In this document: one piece after another, positions 18,286 to 28,365 of the stretch | How the letters are laid out: every line of letters begins with the position of its first letter | How positions within the stretch are numbered: position 1 is the stretch's first letter | DNA from: Bacteroidetes bacterium OLB10 | GTDB lineage: Bacteria; Bacteroidota; Bacteroidia; AKYH767-A; OLB10 | NCBI GenBank assembly: GCA_001567275.1 | Contig: LNBX01000024.1 | Location: forward strand, 124,001-188,000 | Direction of reading: 5' to 3' | DNA: 64,000 bases | Notes under the pieces: model-generated | The model's input: the letters and a program-made list of their open reading frames with translations, nothing else | The model's database searches: none | Told to the model about the DNA's origin: nothing | Made by a program: the position numbers and the translations under genes

Positions 18286-19479
18286 ATGAGAAAGTTAGCA
18301 GACCGTGTAGAAAATTTAGAAGAGTCGCAAACCATAGCCATGGCGCGCATCAGCCGCGAATTACAGGAGCAGGGACATAACGTCATCAGCCTGAGCCTTG
18401 GTGAACCCGATTTTAATACTCCTGAATATATAGGCAATGCTGCCAAACAGGCCATTGATGACGGATTTACGAAGTATCCTCCTATATCAGGTTATGGAGA
18501 TGTGCGCGAAGCTATTGCACAAAAATTTAAGAAAGACAACAACCTTGATTTTAAACCTTCGCAGATAGTAGTGAGCACCGGTGCCAAACAGTGTATTGCC
18601 AATGCTGTGTTATGTTGTGTAAATCCGGGAGAAGAAGTACTGCTGCCGGCACCCTATTGGGTGAGTTATTCTCAGATAATTGAACTGGCAGGAGGCATTC
18701 CGGTATGTCTCAACACAACTATTGAATCCGATTTTAAAGTTACACCACAAGAAGTAGAGAAGGCCATCACTTCAAAAACAAGAATGTTTATTTTTTCATC
18801 GCCATGCAATCCTACAGGAACAGTGTATGGCCGTGACGAACTGAAGGCACTTGCTGCAGTATTTGCAAAACACCGGCAGATCATCGTATTGTCTGACGAA
18901 ATTTATGAGCACATCAACTTTGTGGGAAAACACGAAAGCATAGCCCAGTTTGAAGAGATAAAAAACAATGTGATTGTGGTGAATGGTGTGAGTAAGGGTT
19001 ATGCCATGACAGGGTGGCGTATTGGCTACATGGCTGCACCGCAGGATATCGCTACTGCATGTGATAAAATGCAGGGACAGTTTACATCAGCAGCATGCAG
19101 CATTGCACAAAAAGCTGCAAAGACAGCCATCAGCGTAACTACTGACGACAGAAAAAAAATGGTGGACACATTTCACAAAAGACGTGATATGGTTCTCGAC
19201 CTGATGAAGGATATTCCCGGATGGAAAACCAACAAACCTGAGGGAGCTTTTTATGTGTTTCCTGACATCAGCTATTACTTTGGAAAAACTGACGGACAAA
19301 AAATAATCAGAACACCTTCAGACCTGTGTATGTATTTGCTGCAGGATGCCAAGGTAGCACTGGTAACAGGCGAAGCTTTTGGTGACAACCGCTGCATCCG
19401 TTTTTCGTATGCCACCGGTGACGACTTACTCAGAGAAGCCATTCGCAGAATAAAAGAAAGTCTGGCCAAACTGAAGTAA
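18286..19479 (+). CDS. PLP-dependent class I/II aminotransferase (aspartate type)
   Basis: A cytosolic fold-type I aminotransferase of 397 residues, starting at ATG 18286 (MRKLADRVENLEESQT); the frame is open nine codons further upstream from a TTG, but that lies in a TAGCTTTG -7-like box (18254-18261) and is unlikely to be translated. Key elements: SLGEPDFNTP, the PLP-phosphate segment STGAKQ, ADENE-like SSPCNPTG, SDEIYEHI, and the Schiff-base Lys in NGVSKGYAMTGWRIGY, with the substrate Arg in RFSYATG near the end. The set fits bacterial aspartate/prephenate-type aminotransferases of the Ib group. Confidence 0.92.
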   Translation: MRKLADRVENLEESQTIAMARISRELQEQGHNVISLSLGEPDFNTPEYIGNAAKQAIDDGFTKYPPISGYGDVREAIAQKFKKDNNLDFKPSQIVVSTGAKQCIANAVLCCVNPGEEVLLPAPYWVSYSQIIELAGGIPVCLNTTIESDFKVTPQEVEKAITSKTRMFIFSSPCNPTGTVYGRDELKALAAVFAKHRQIIVLSDEIYEHINFVGKHESIAQFEEIKNNVIVVNGVSKGYAMTGWRIGYMAAPQDIATACDKMQGQFTSAACSIAQKAAKTAISVTTDDRKKMVDTFHKRRDMVLDLMKDIPGWKTNKPEGAFYVFPDISYYFGKTDGQKIIRTPSDLCMYLLQDAKVALVTGEAFGDNRCIRFSYATGDDLLREAIRRIKESLAKLK

Positions 19480-19572
19480 CAGTTGGTTACCAACTGAAAT
19501 TTATTTTTTACGGGAAGGTTTTTAAGTCAGAGAGCAAACTTATCCTGTTCTGATCTTTCAAAAATTATTCAA

Positions 19573-19796
19573 TTTACTTTCGAATCCCGATGTGTCGGGA
19601 ATCTTTGATTAAGTTCTTTCAATTTTGATACGGCATGGCTATATTATTCTTAGTTGTGATTTACTTTCGATCCCGACACATCGGGAATCTTTGATTAAGT
19701 TCTTTCAATCATCACGAAGAATTCCCTCGTAGTTGGAGCGTTGTGATTTACTTTCGAACCCGATGTATCGGGAATCTTTGATTAAGTTCTTGCAAT
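19573..19796 (+). repeat. Three 57-bp direct repeats with unique 29-30 bp spacers (CRISPR-like)
   Basis: Copies end at 19623, 19709 and 19796 with an exact 87-base period. Copies two (19653-19709) and three (19740-19796) are 57 bases starting GTTGTGATTTAC and ending TTCAAT/TGCAAT; the first is degenerate in its first ~7 bases. Each holds a small hairpin (CCCGA-4 nt-TCGGG) whose loop varies (TGTG, CACA, TGTA) while the stem is kept, then an ATCTTTG resembling the TAnnTTTG -7 box. Spacers 19624-19652 and 19710-19739 are unrelated to each other. GTTGTG starts, 30-base spacers and in-repeat promoters suit type II-C arrays, but 57 bases is long and no cas gene is in the window. Confidence 0.55.
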
Positions 19797-20110
19797 GGCA
19801 ACACGCTGTTGTAAGCTGGCCTTCTGTCCTCCATGCTTATCAGGTCGTTGTTTATGTAGTATTTAGATATCACTGATTGATGGTAAGTTGTCGGGCTGTG
19901 GGTGGTGTTTTTTATTTTTTTTGAAGTGTCCGGAAATTTTTTTAAAAACAATTTTGTCTTTAGTTGGCTTTGCAAGCTCTTTGTTCACTTCATATCTATT
20001 ATTAAAAGGTGTTCACGAATTCCGCTACGCTCCATTTGACAAAGCTTTGCCTTGCGGGTTGGCTTGTGGGGCTTTGGCAATGTGCTTGCAAAATGCGTGG
20101 GCTATTTTCG
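19797..20110. other. Intergenic, no gene seen
   Basis: The 314 bases between the last repeat copy and the end of the short Argonaute gene. Frames here lack Bacteroidota-like starts and protein-like composition. No tRNA, hairpin terminator or further repeat copy was found at the expected 87-base step. Confidence 0.5.
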
Positions 20111-21536
20111 TTACATATAAAAAGCATAAGTTTCTTTTGGTTGTTCGTTTTCGCCAAGATATTTCATTATTTCACCAACTCGTCTTGCACAGCCAATTGT
20201 GATGGGATATTTGTTGTCGAACTGAGTGTTGTTCCAATTCATCTTTGTAAGTCCAAGAACTTCCTTGCAAACTGTTTTTACAGAAGAAACAGATTCTACT
20301 ATTCGAACTTCCAAAGGAGCAGGAATATACATTCCGGGATATGTCTGATATTGATGAACTGAGCCTCTTGTATATAAAATGTGCCGTTTCTCAGTCAATG
20401 TAAAAACGGAACCTCTTACTGGTGGATAAAGATTATTTCTAAAAAAAACGTAAATCGGTTTCCATAACTGTTACGATGTCATACTCCGTAATTCCTAAAT
20501 CTTGCATTGCTTGAATAAAACCATCTAGCTCATCTTCATAATATTTTGAAGTTTTATGCAACACAACACGTCCTGGCATTGTGCCAGTAGCAAATTTGTA
20601 TTTGGTTAAAGCATCTTTCAAAAGATGTAATGACTGGTCATAGGTCAAGTGGGGCTTTTTGTCGTCTTTGTCCTCCATTACAGGAGTTCCACGAAGAATT
20701 ACGCCTTTACCATTTTCATTGAAGATTTGAGCTAAACTTGTTTGAATTGTCTTTTTGTCCCGACTTCTGTAAAAACCGATGCCAACAAAGCAAACCTTTG
20801 GCTTATTCTCGTCAACATCTAATTTCCAAGGAATTGTTTGAAGCCCTTTGTAATATAGTGCCGTGCAAAAATTCCAAGCTTTTGTTGCGGCATCTTGTGA
20901 TTTATTATTGTCGTGTAAAACATATTCTCTAAGAAGTTGAATTGGAGTATTGTATTTCATTGCGCGTGCTTTTAATGCACGTCTAAAATTTAATTCCAAT
21001 TCTGGTTCTCCATTATCTTCTGCATTCTGTTCTACTGGTTCATCGTCTTTATTCTCCTTTACTATTTTCCCTTCAAAACTTTTAGGAATAATACAAACGA
21101 TAACATCACAGTTCTTTATATCAGAAAGAAACCCGATGTTTTCACCAAACATGTCAACAGCATTTAATACTTTCTTATCCCTATCAGGTTCTTTCAAAAT
21201 CTTCTTAATATCATTCGGAGAAAGGATGCGTTCGTAGTTAGAATCGTAAATGAACTTAGCACAAAATCCTTTTTCTTGATTGAAGCCGGGAAAGGACTTG
21301 AAAAGGCCTTTTTGCTTACCTTTTGGACTTGTAGGAATGTAACTTTCAAATCTTTTAAGCCAATTTTTCAGATTTTCAACATCTTCTTCAATGCCAATAA
21401 TTCCAAGTAATAATTGATTTTTTCTTGCTTCAATTACGGTGTCGTAAACACTTAATTCGGAAATACCTTCTCTTGGACAAATGCTTTTGCCTTTGCCAAA
21501 TAATAAAAATGGTTCTTGTATATATTCCGCTTTCAT
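20111..21536 (-). CDS. Short prokaryotic Argonaute (MID-PIWI), frameshifted
   Basis: From ATG 21536 the frame runs 365 residues to DLRFF; the remainder lies in the next frame (20438-20111). Removing one base from the eight A at 20441-20448 joins them into 474 residues, the usual short pAgo length. A MID-like region spans about 125-240; the PIWI part has VCFVGIGFYRS (247-258), RVVLHKTS (323-330) and, after the break, LYTRGSVHQYQTYPGMYIP and KMNWNNTQFDNKYPIT, all PIWI hallmarks. The first catalytic Asp is replaced in GIGFY, so it should be cleavage-dead, as in short pAgos that use a guide to sense invader nucleic acid and activate a partner. It overlaps the APAZ gene by ATGA. Last gene of the operon. 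Confidence 0.85.
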
Positions 21537-22924
21537 ATTCCAAATAAATCTACGTTACCATCTTCGTCAGTCATTTTCTTTTGATTGCCAACAGCTTCCA
21601 AACTACTCCACACAGAATCAGGGACAATAGGAGCAAAATCAAATTTTTCTATTTGCTCCAATTTTAAGAAAGGGTAATCCATGTATTCCATAAATAGAGA
21701 TTCCATTTGTGACGGCTGGAGATAACGAAGTATAAAGTTGTAATGATTAAATACGTGCATATTACGCTCATTTTTTTTGAGCCATTGAATGTTCTTGTAA
21801 GCGTAATTGCATACTCTCAAATCATTCCAAAGGAAAATCCATTCAGGTTTTAAAGCTAAATACCAGTCGTTTTCAAAGTTTTCAAAGCCAGTTTTGAATG
21901 CCAAACATTTAAGATTAAAAACCTTTGACTTGTCCTTTAAATCATACTTAACGTCAACAACTTTACGTGTTGCTCGCTTCACTGTTTTTGTCCATTCAAT
22001 AGACCTTGGCTGCCATCTGCCTAACTCATCGGATTGTGACGGAAGAAATACAAACAACTTCTCCTCTTTAAACCATTTGATTTTTAGTTTATGAAGTTTC
22101 GCTTCGAGGCATTTCTTTAAAAGATACTTGAATTGAGATAAGTGGTCTGATGATGTATCATAAAACTCATCACAAGAAAAAGGTTCTGCTGTTCCTTTGT
22201 CAATTATTTTGGTTAAGCCTACTGAATCATCTTGAAGGTTGTGAAAAGTGATAATTTTGCCATCCCAAACCAACCAGTCGTGAGGGAATGAAATATCCTG
22301 CATATACAATGCAGAAACTGCATAATCGTGTAAACTAGGTTTGAAAAAGGGGCGTTTCCTTTCTTTGTTGTATTGCTTAACGGCCTTCTTATCAATATCC
22401 AAATCGGCAATATATAAATGACTTGGAAATTGAATCTTTACGAGGTTAGAATAAACCGCTTCGGTTCTATTGAAATACTCGTTCTGCTTTTTATCAATTT
22501 CAGTTTTTAAAGCTTGTTCAAGTTCTCTTTCTAATTCAAATGCGTCATTAACCGTTTTTCTAAAATAGTTTGGCTCAACCCGACCTTCAAAATCCTTTTG
22601 TAATGCTTCTTTGGGATAGGTTGTATTAATAACCAAAACAGGAATATTTTTGCTACGTGCAGTTTGATATTCTAATTCGGTGATAGATTCTTTTCCTTCG
22701 GGCTGCCAACCATAACGGCTACCAAGAATTAGCACATAAATATCCGATTCCATTACCTTGCTCAAACAAGCCGTAAGTGAATCGGTGCTTTGCGCCTCCA
22801 TTGTTTTTTCTGACATCACAGGGAAACCACCCACCTTATTCACAGCATTGTATGCAGCAGTTCTTTCGTTTGCTAAATCGAAAACTGTGCTACTAATGAA
22901 TATTTTGGGTTGCGTTATAAACAT
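21533..22924 (-). CDS. DUF4062-APAZ protein, putative effector partner of the short Argonaute
   Basis: 463 residues. Residues 6-115 match DUF4062, a TIR-like Rossmann fold: KIFISSTVFDL (8-17), LILGSRYGWQP (65-75), SITELEYQTA (80-89) with Glu83/Glu85 as candidate catalytic acids. From about 185 to 440 the pattern fits APAZ, the domain that replaces the N-PAZ half of Argonaute: LAFKTGFENF (341-350), WYLALKPEW (354-362), KKNERNMHVFNHYNFILRYL (383-402). It would sit on the pAgo and be switched on by target recognition, perhaps consuming NAD or another nucleotide (inference from TIR-APAZ systems). Two bases separate it from the ATPase gene. The usual APAZ partners are TIR, SIR2 or DREN, so DUF4062 is notable. 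Confidence 0.78.
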   Translation of the reverse strand: MFITQPKIFISSTVFDLANERTAAYNAVNKVGGFPVMSEKTMEAQSTDSLTACLSKVMESDIYVLILGSRYGWQPEGKESITELEYQTARSKNIPVLVINTTYPKEALQKDFEGRVEPNYFRKTVNDAFELERELEQALKTEIDKKQNEYFNRTEAVYSNLVKIQFPSHLYIADLDIDKKAVKQYNKERKRPFFKPSLHDYAVSALYMQDISFPHDWLVWDGKIITFHNLQDDSVGLTKIIDKGTAEPFSCDEFYDTSSDHLSQFKYLLKKCLEAKLHKLKIKWFKEEKLFVFLPSQSDELGRWQPRSIEWTKTVKRATRKVVDVKYDLKDKSKVFNLKCLAFKTGFENFENDWYLALKPEWIFLWNDLRVCNYAYKNIQWLKKNERNMHVFNHYNFILRYLQPSQMESLFMEYMDYPFLKLEQIEKFDFAPIVPDSVWSSLEAVGNQKKMTDEDGNVDLFGI

Positions 22925-22926
22925 TA

Positions 22927-24903
22927 CTAAACGATTAAAGAAATCAATGGCTGGTTGTTTTCAATCTGGTAAATCTCATTCCAAAGTCTTTCCATAGAAA
23001 CATTTGGGATATCAGGTTGAGCTAAAAGGCTTCTCCACTTGTTATTGAAGAAACTGATGAGTCGTAGTTGATTTCCTCCATTTATTGTCCAATTAACTGC
23101 AACGGGAGCTTCATCATTTTTAGTCCACTCATAACATTGTATGCTTGGATTTGTTAAGATGTTTCCTTCATGTGATTTTATCCAACGTAAATTTTCCCGT
23201 AATTCAATTTTATAATTTCTTGTCTGACCTGCACCATTATCGAAGTTGAAATACAGTCGTTTACCAGCTTCAAGCAGAATATTGAATTGAAATTTGTTCA
23301 ATTTATCTACAAGCTCTAATGCTAAATCGAGCTCTCGTTTAAAAATAGGAGTGTGAATGTTGTCATGTGAGAATGGATTAAAATACCAGTCCTTCAGATT
23401 TTTCAAGTCGATAAGTACTGAAGCATCTATGTCATTTTTTTCAAAATAGCTAATAAACTTCTCGAGATACTGATTAAGCGTCTTCAGTTTTTTTATTTCG
23501 ATTATACCGGTTTCTGCATCAACATACTCTGCATAATGCTCATTTGGTGGCAGCAAGGATTTTAATCTTTCTTCAAGAGCCTTCCTCAAGTGATTTGCAC
23601 AGGACGGATAATCATGTTTCGAATAATGGTATTTTGCTTTCTGTATGTAATTCAGTGAAGTATAAACCAATGGTGTATTAAAATTTAAACCTACCTGTTG
23701 GTTTGCAAACATCTCAAAGTAGTGCCATTTACCTTTGGATTTTGATTCTAACCAGTTCCTTGCCACACTAAACCAATATCTGTCATAAGTAGAAATAAAT
23801 ATTTGATAGTCACGAAAGAAAGGGTTTGGTTCAGTCTGCTGAACTCCATCTATTTCTTGAATTCTTTCAGCAATAGGATTTTCGCCATCAACATATTGTT
23901 CAATTATTGGCTTCTTGAAATTTTTGAGGATTTCTAATAGCGGAAGCCTATTACCCATGTCTAAACCGATAAAAATGTCATCGAGAAACAGGATTTTGAA
24001 ATCAAAATTATCCTGAGGAGTGTTTATTAATGAGGCGAGGTAAATTGAAATGGCTAAAGATGATAAACGTGCTTCATTCAATACAGTAAGATGATTTTCT
24101 TCATCGCTATCTGTGCTTTCCCCAAACAACGAAACTTTCAAATCGATTTCACAAATAGGATACTTACCCCACCTGTTAACTTTTTGAGAGTGATACTTGT
24201 CTACTTCACTTGTGGTAACTTCGAGCTGAGCACTAAATCCAGTTTCAAAGTAATTTAATAGAAACGGTAATAATAAATTAATTCGATTGATTTCATAATT
24301 CAGACCCTTGGTAAATTTTACCATTAGTTCATCTTTATACCAAGCTCTTGGGATAAATAAATCATTCCAAGATTTTAGGAATGTTTGCTGGGTTCCTGTA
24401 TTTTTCTGTTTTGCTAAGATTCCTTCAATTACCAATTCTGCAAACTTCAACCGGAATTTCTCCCTATCTCTTGGATTTTCCATCAAATAAGTTCTCAATA
24501 ACTCACGATAAGAAAAGAAAGTATTTAGCAAATTTGCTTTAGATATGTATGCAGTGCCTGCTGTATTAGAAGTTGGTATTCCGAATGTTTTTATTTCGTC
24601 ATTCGTGCCATCATTAAAAGTTACTTTTACGGCAACCTCGTTTAATACTTCTGTTTGGTTTGGCTCACCTTCATTTTCCAAACGAGTTTTCGAAACTTTA
24701 ATATGCCTTGAAGGGACTGTATCGCTTGTTGCTTCTGAACTACTGAAAAATTGCTTTAAACCTTCGTATATACTAGACTTTCCGCTTCCGTTTTCTCCAT
24801 AGAAAAGAACGCTTTTACCTTGCGGGATAATGATTTTGTTCTCATTTCCACTTCTGTAAAATGCCTTATAGTTCACAAACTCTATTGAAGTAATACGTCT
24901 CAT
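22927..24903 (-). CDS. AAA-family (RecF/SMC-like) ATPase, defence-associated
   Basis: A 658-residue protein. Walker A is GENGSGKSS (about residues 35-43) after an IEFVNYKAFYRSG start typical of RecF-like ABC ATPases; the signature helix reads LNEARLSSLAISIYLASL and Walker B FKILFLDDIFIGLDMG. Residues ~420-560 form a helical region (CANHLRKALEERLKSLLP, FSHDNIHTPIFKREL) that might be HEPN- or DUF4145-like, which I cannot confirm. Such ATPases act as sensors or switches in defence systems like Septu and retrons. Its ATG overlaps the methylase stop by four bases, and its stop is two bases before the APAZ start, placing it between the restriction and Argonaute halves. Confidence 0.82.
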   Translation of the reverse strand: MRRITSIEFVNYKAFYRSGNENKIIIPQGKSVLFYGENGSGKSSIYEGLKQFFSSSEATSDTVPSRHIKVSKTRLENEGEPNQTEVLNEVAVKVTFNDGTNDEIKTFGIPTSNTAGTAYISKANLLNTFFSYRELLRTYLMENPRDREKFRLKFAELVIEGILAKQKNTGTQQTFLKSWNDLFIPRAWYKDELMVKFTKGLNYEINRINLLLPFLLNYFETGFSAQLEVTTSEVDKYHSQKVNRWGKYPICEIDLKVSLFGESTDSDEENHLTVLNEARLSSLAISIYLASLINTPQDNFDFKILFLDDIFIGLDMGNRLPLLEILKNFKKPIIEQYVDGENPIAERIQEIDGVQQTEPNPFFRDYQIFISTYDRYWFSVARNWLESKSKGKWHYFEMFANQQVGLNFNTPLVYTSLNYIQKAKYHYSKHDYPSCANHLRKALEERLKSLLPPNEHYAEYVDAETGIIEIKKLKTLNQYLEKFISYFEKNDIDASVLIDLKNLKDWYFNPFSHDNIHTPIFKRELDLALELVDKLNKFQFNILLEAGKRLYFNFDNGAGQTRNYKIELRENLRWIKSHEGNILTNPSIQCYEWTKNDEAPVAVNWTINGGNQLRLISFFNNKWRSLLAQPDIPNVSMERLWNEIYQIENNQPLISLIV

Positions 24904-27900
24904 ATTTCTACACTATTCATTATTAATTCTATTTGAGGAATAGAAAGCATACTAAACAGCGATTGCTTTACCGCATGATTATCTTGATTGATTGAAACAT
25001 ATGTTTTACGCAATTGGTGTAAGGCTTTTTCTTTTTCATTCAAATCGGGCAGTTCACGAATGTATTTTGCAATTTCAAGATTCATGTATTTAAACTCTTC
25101 TTTGAAATACAACTCAAACACCAAAGCATTAGCAATTTGCTCAAAGTAGATAAACATAAACTGGTCTGTTGGTTCTTGACTATTTTCCTTTTTCAACGCT
25201 ACCAAGTAGTCAACCATTTTGGCAAATGGAATTTCTTGTTCATCTGTTATCTGTTTGACAGGTATTTTGTCAAAGAATACCTTTCTTAGTTCTCTTGTTC
25301 CTCCTTGTAATTCAGGGAAATTATCAGAGAAACAATACTTGAATAGCTTAGAGTTGAAAAAACAAGTTAGGTATTTTAAGTGCTTCCCAAGTAGAAAAAA
25401 AACTTTTGTCATTAGAATAGAAATTGTCTTTTTCATCATATACAAAAGGTAAATACTTGGTCATATTTGGATATATGATTTTAGGTTTCTCAAAGTCTTT
25501 CCAATAATTTGAGCCGAATCGCTGTAGTGCGAACCATTCGTATCTTATGCCTATTTCAGCTTGGTTTCTTGCGGATAGTTCTTTTTTAAATTTTAAAAGG
25601 TGATTGTAGATTGCGGGATATTGCTTTCTAAATTCTGGTTCTGCTTTAGGAGTAGCTCCTACTATTGAAGGATCTTCATGTAATGGGAAATGCCAAGGAA
25701 TATAAACAAGCCACAAATTCGCAAATTCAGGATACCAAGAGGAGATATCTTTACCCCTAAGAATTGGCTTTAATACTTGCTCGCTACTTTCATGTTCTTG
25801 TATTAGCTTGTCCTTTTCAGCGCCTGATATTATAAAGGCATCATTCAGGCCTGTTTTGAGTCCATAGTTTATAACAATGTCCCATTTAGTCAACGGAGTG
25901 CCTTGTTGTTCTACATAATCTTTTATGTCATAGATATCTTTTTCACCTACTACCCATGCGTTGTGATTTAATGATGAAAGTTTATAACCGTTACTTAATA
26001 CAAACTCTTGTAAACTTTGGTCTTCAATATTGAAGTCATTGTTTATGCGGACTGCAAGTGCTTCTTTACTTTCGTGCTTGTTAGCTTTCGGTTTGTTTTG
26101 AAGGATAAAAATATTTGTGTCAACGGTAGCTGTATCAAATACCTGAACATTACCAAAATCAATGAGCAAAAGTGGATAGGTTTTTTCAGCAAAGAATTTT
26201 CGTGTGCTAGCTCCATAATTTGCCCTCATCCATTTATTGGAAGTTATGTAACAAAGTATGCCTTTGTCATTCAATAGCTGAACACCTCGTTCATAGAATA
26301 ATGAGTAAATATCGCCTGTTCTTTCAAAAGTGTCATACTGGTATGGCTGATACAGTTTTGCTAATTTCCCACTATCTTTTTGAAGCTGCACATAAGGTGG
26401 ATTGCCAATAACAATATCAAATCCATCTTTTACGCCAAACATCCACCAAGGATCAAACCAAGAACAGCTTTTATCTTCAAAAGGATTAAACTCTAACAAT
26501 CTTTGATAAATCTCAGCGTCTTTGCTTACAACCCAGTCTTTGGCAGTATTCCACAGTTTGTTTTGTAGATTTTTAAACTGGCGCTCTAATTCCTTCTTTT
26601 CCTCTTTACTACTATCAAAATAACTATGTCGTACCTTTTCTATTTCTTTAATAATATCCGTAGCTCCTGCAATCTGATACTGCATGCTTTTATCTGTACT
26701 TAGCGGAATCAATGTATTTGCACAAACAATTTTAAATGCCAAATTTGGTAGAGGTTGAGGCACCTCTTCATCTACAACCAGGCTTAACCAAAAGCGTAAT
26801 CGTGCAATATCAACGGCACCTGCATCAATATCTACACCGTAAATGCTTTCTTCAATGATGTGCTTTTTAATCTCTGCATCGGTAATTCCTTTTTTAAATC
26901 CCTTAAGTTCCTGTAAATAGATTTGCGCATTAAATATTTCCTGTAATAATCCCATCGGAAATGCTCCCGAACCAATGGCTGGATCGCATATCTTTACATT
27001 ATCTAATGCGCCAATAATTGCGTAAGCATTTTTTTCAGCAAATTCTCTCTCATCTTCACTTAATTCTTGTTGCTGAATAATTTTTTCAATTGCTACAACT
27101 GCAATTTCGTTATCAGTAAATAGTTTTTCATCGTGAGCAAGTAAATACTCCTTCAAACTCTCCTTGCACATATAATGTACAATTTCTTTTGGCGTATAAA
27201 AAGCACCTTTGTCTTTATTATCTTCCAATAGGTTTTCAAAAATATGCCCCAACATCTCCGGGTCAACAGCTACTGTGTGTTCATCGGGTGCATCTTCATG
27301 TATTGTAAAGTTGTAGTTGTTGAAAGTTGTAAATAGCTTTTCAAATATTTCAGATGGTAGTGCTATTTTATCGTACCGGTAATCTTGAGATTTATCAAAT
27401 AAACCACCATTTAAATATGGAAAGCGTAATTCGTTACTGTCTTTTTGAACTCCCGGATTATTTAAAGTATCGAAAAATAAAGGCACCAAATAGTCACTAT
27501 AAAAACTCTCCTTGTATTTTGCTTTATCAAACAATTCAAATAAGTAATCTGGATTTCCTTCACCCCATTTTTTACCCTTTGGAACAGCTAACCAACCTTT
27601 CTTTTGGATGAAATATAAAAACACAATCCTACCCAACATTCTTTTCACAAAATCTCGGGCATGTTTATTTTCGCCACCAAAGTAATTGCGGAGTTGAAAA
27701 TGTGCTTCATGGGTAGTAATTTCTGTCCATTTACTACCTCTTTTCACGTAACGCTTTCCGGTAATAAACTCGACAAAATCCTCATACACCTCTTTATACT
27801 TATCAAAAAATTCTTTGCTTAATTTTTCTACCGAAAAAGCATCTTCGAAATCGTCTAAAGAAAGTAAATCGAAAAAATTGCCTTTTTGTTTTTGAATAAG

Positions 27901-28365
27901 TTTGTCAAAACGTTGAGCTGCAGTTAATGCTTTTTCACCTTTACCAAATAAGTATGTGTAGCGTTTTGGTGCTGTTTCTTTTTCCTGAATTTCGTTGGTT
28001 TCTTTGTTCTTTACTTTTCGTTTGCTGATATAACTGAAACGCCATTTATCTCCCTGTACAAATACAACCATTGCACCTGCAACCTGTTTAGTCAAATCTT
28101 TAATTAAATTTCTTAAAGCAACACGGTTTCGGGTAATGTTTACTTTTTCATTTAGTTCAACTTCAAAGATTCCGATTTTGGTGTATTCGTTTAGTTCGTA
28201 GTTACCCAAACTCAAACATTGCTTACTCAATGTTTTGTCAGATAACGAAATGACACGGTCTTCTGCATTCAGTTTATTGTTGGTAAACTGTGTTTGCAGG
28301 AAGTTTTTCCAAACTTTTCTGTCGTATGGGCTTTCAAGGATATGTCTTATTTCTGTGATGGTCAT
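24900..28365 (-). CDS. Eco57I/TaqI-like DNA methylase-restriction protein (type IIG-like), frameshifted
   Basis: Frame 28365-25348 gives 1005 residues; the C-terminus continues in another frame to 24900. Dropping one base from eight A at 25395-25402 restores 1154 residues (SFFLLGKHLKYLTCFFNSKL at the join). Landmarks: an N-terminal nuclease-like and helical region, KGAFYTPKEIVHYM, the AdoMet loop DPAIGSGAFPMGLL and the N6-adenine motif IGNPPYVQLQ, then a TaqI-like specificity domain. It should methylate adenine in a recognition site and may also cut unmodified DNA; PglX-like roles are also possible. It overlaps both neighbours by four bases (ATGA). Confidence 0.85.

Noticed and set aside
19888-20362. 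Overlapping plus-strand frames (104 and 117 codons)
   Set aside because: Their right-hand parts are antisense to the PIWI C-terminal region, which has clear protein motifs; composition is Cys/Phe/Leu-rich and start contexts are poor.
20111-21536. Catalytically active long Argonaute
   Set aside because: No N or PAZ region is present and the first PIWI Asp is missing (GIGFY), so it belongs with short inactive pAgos.
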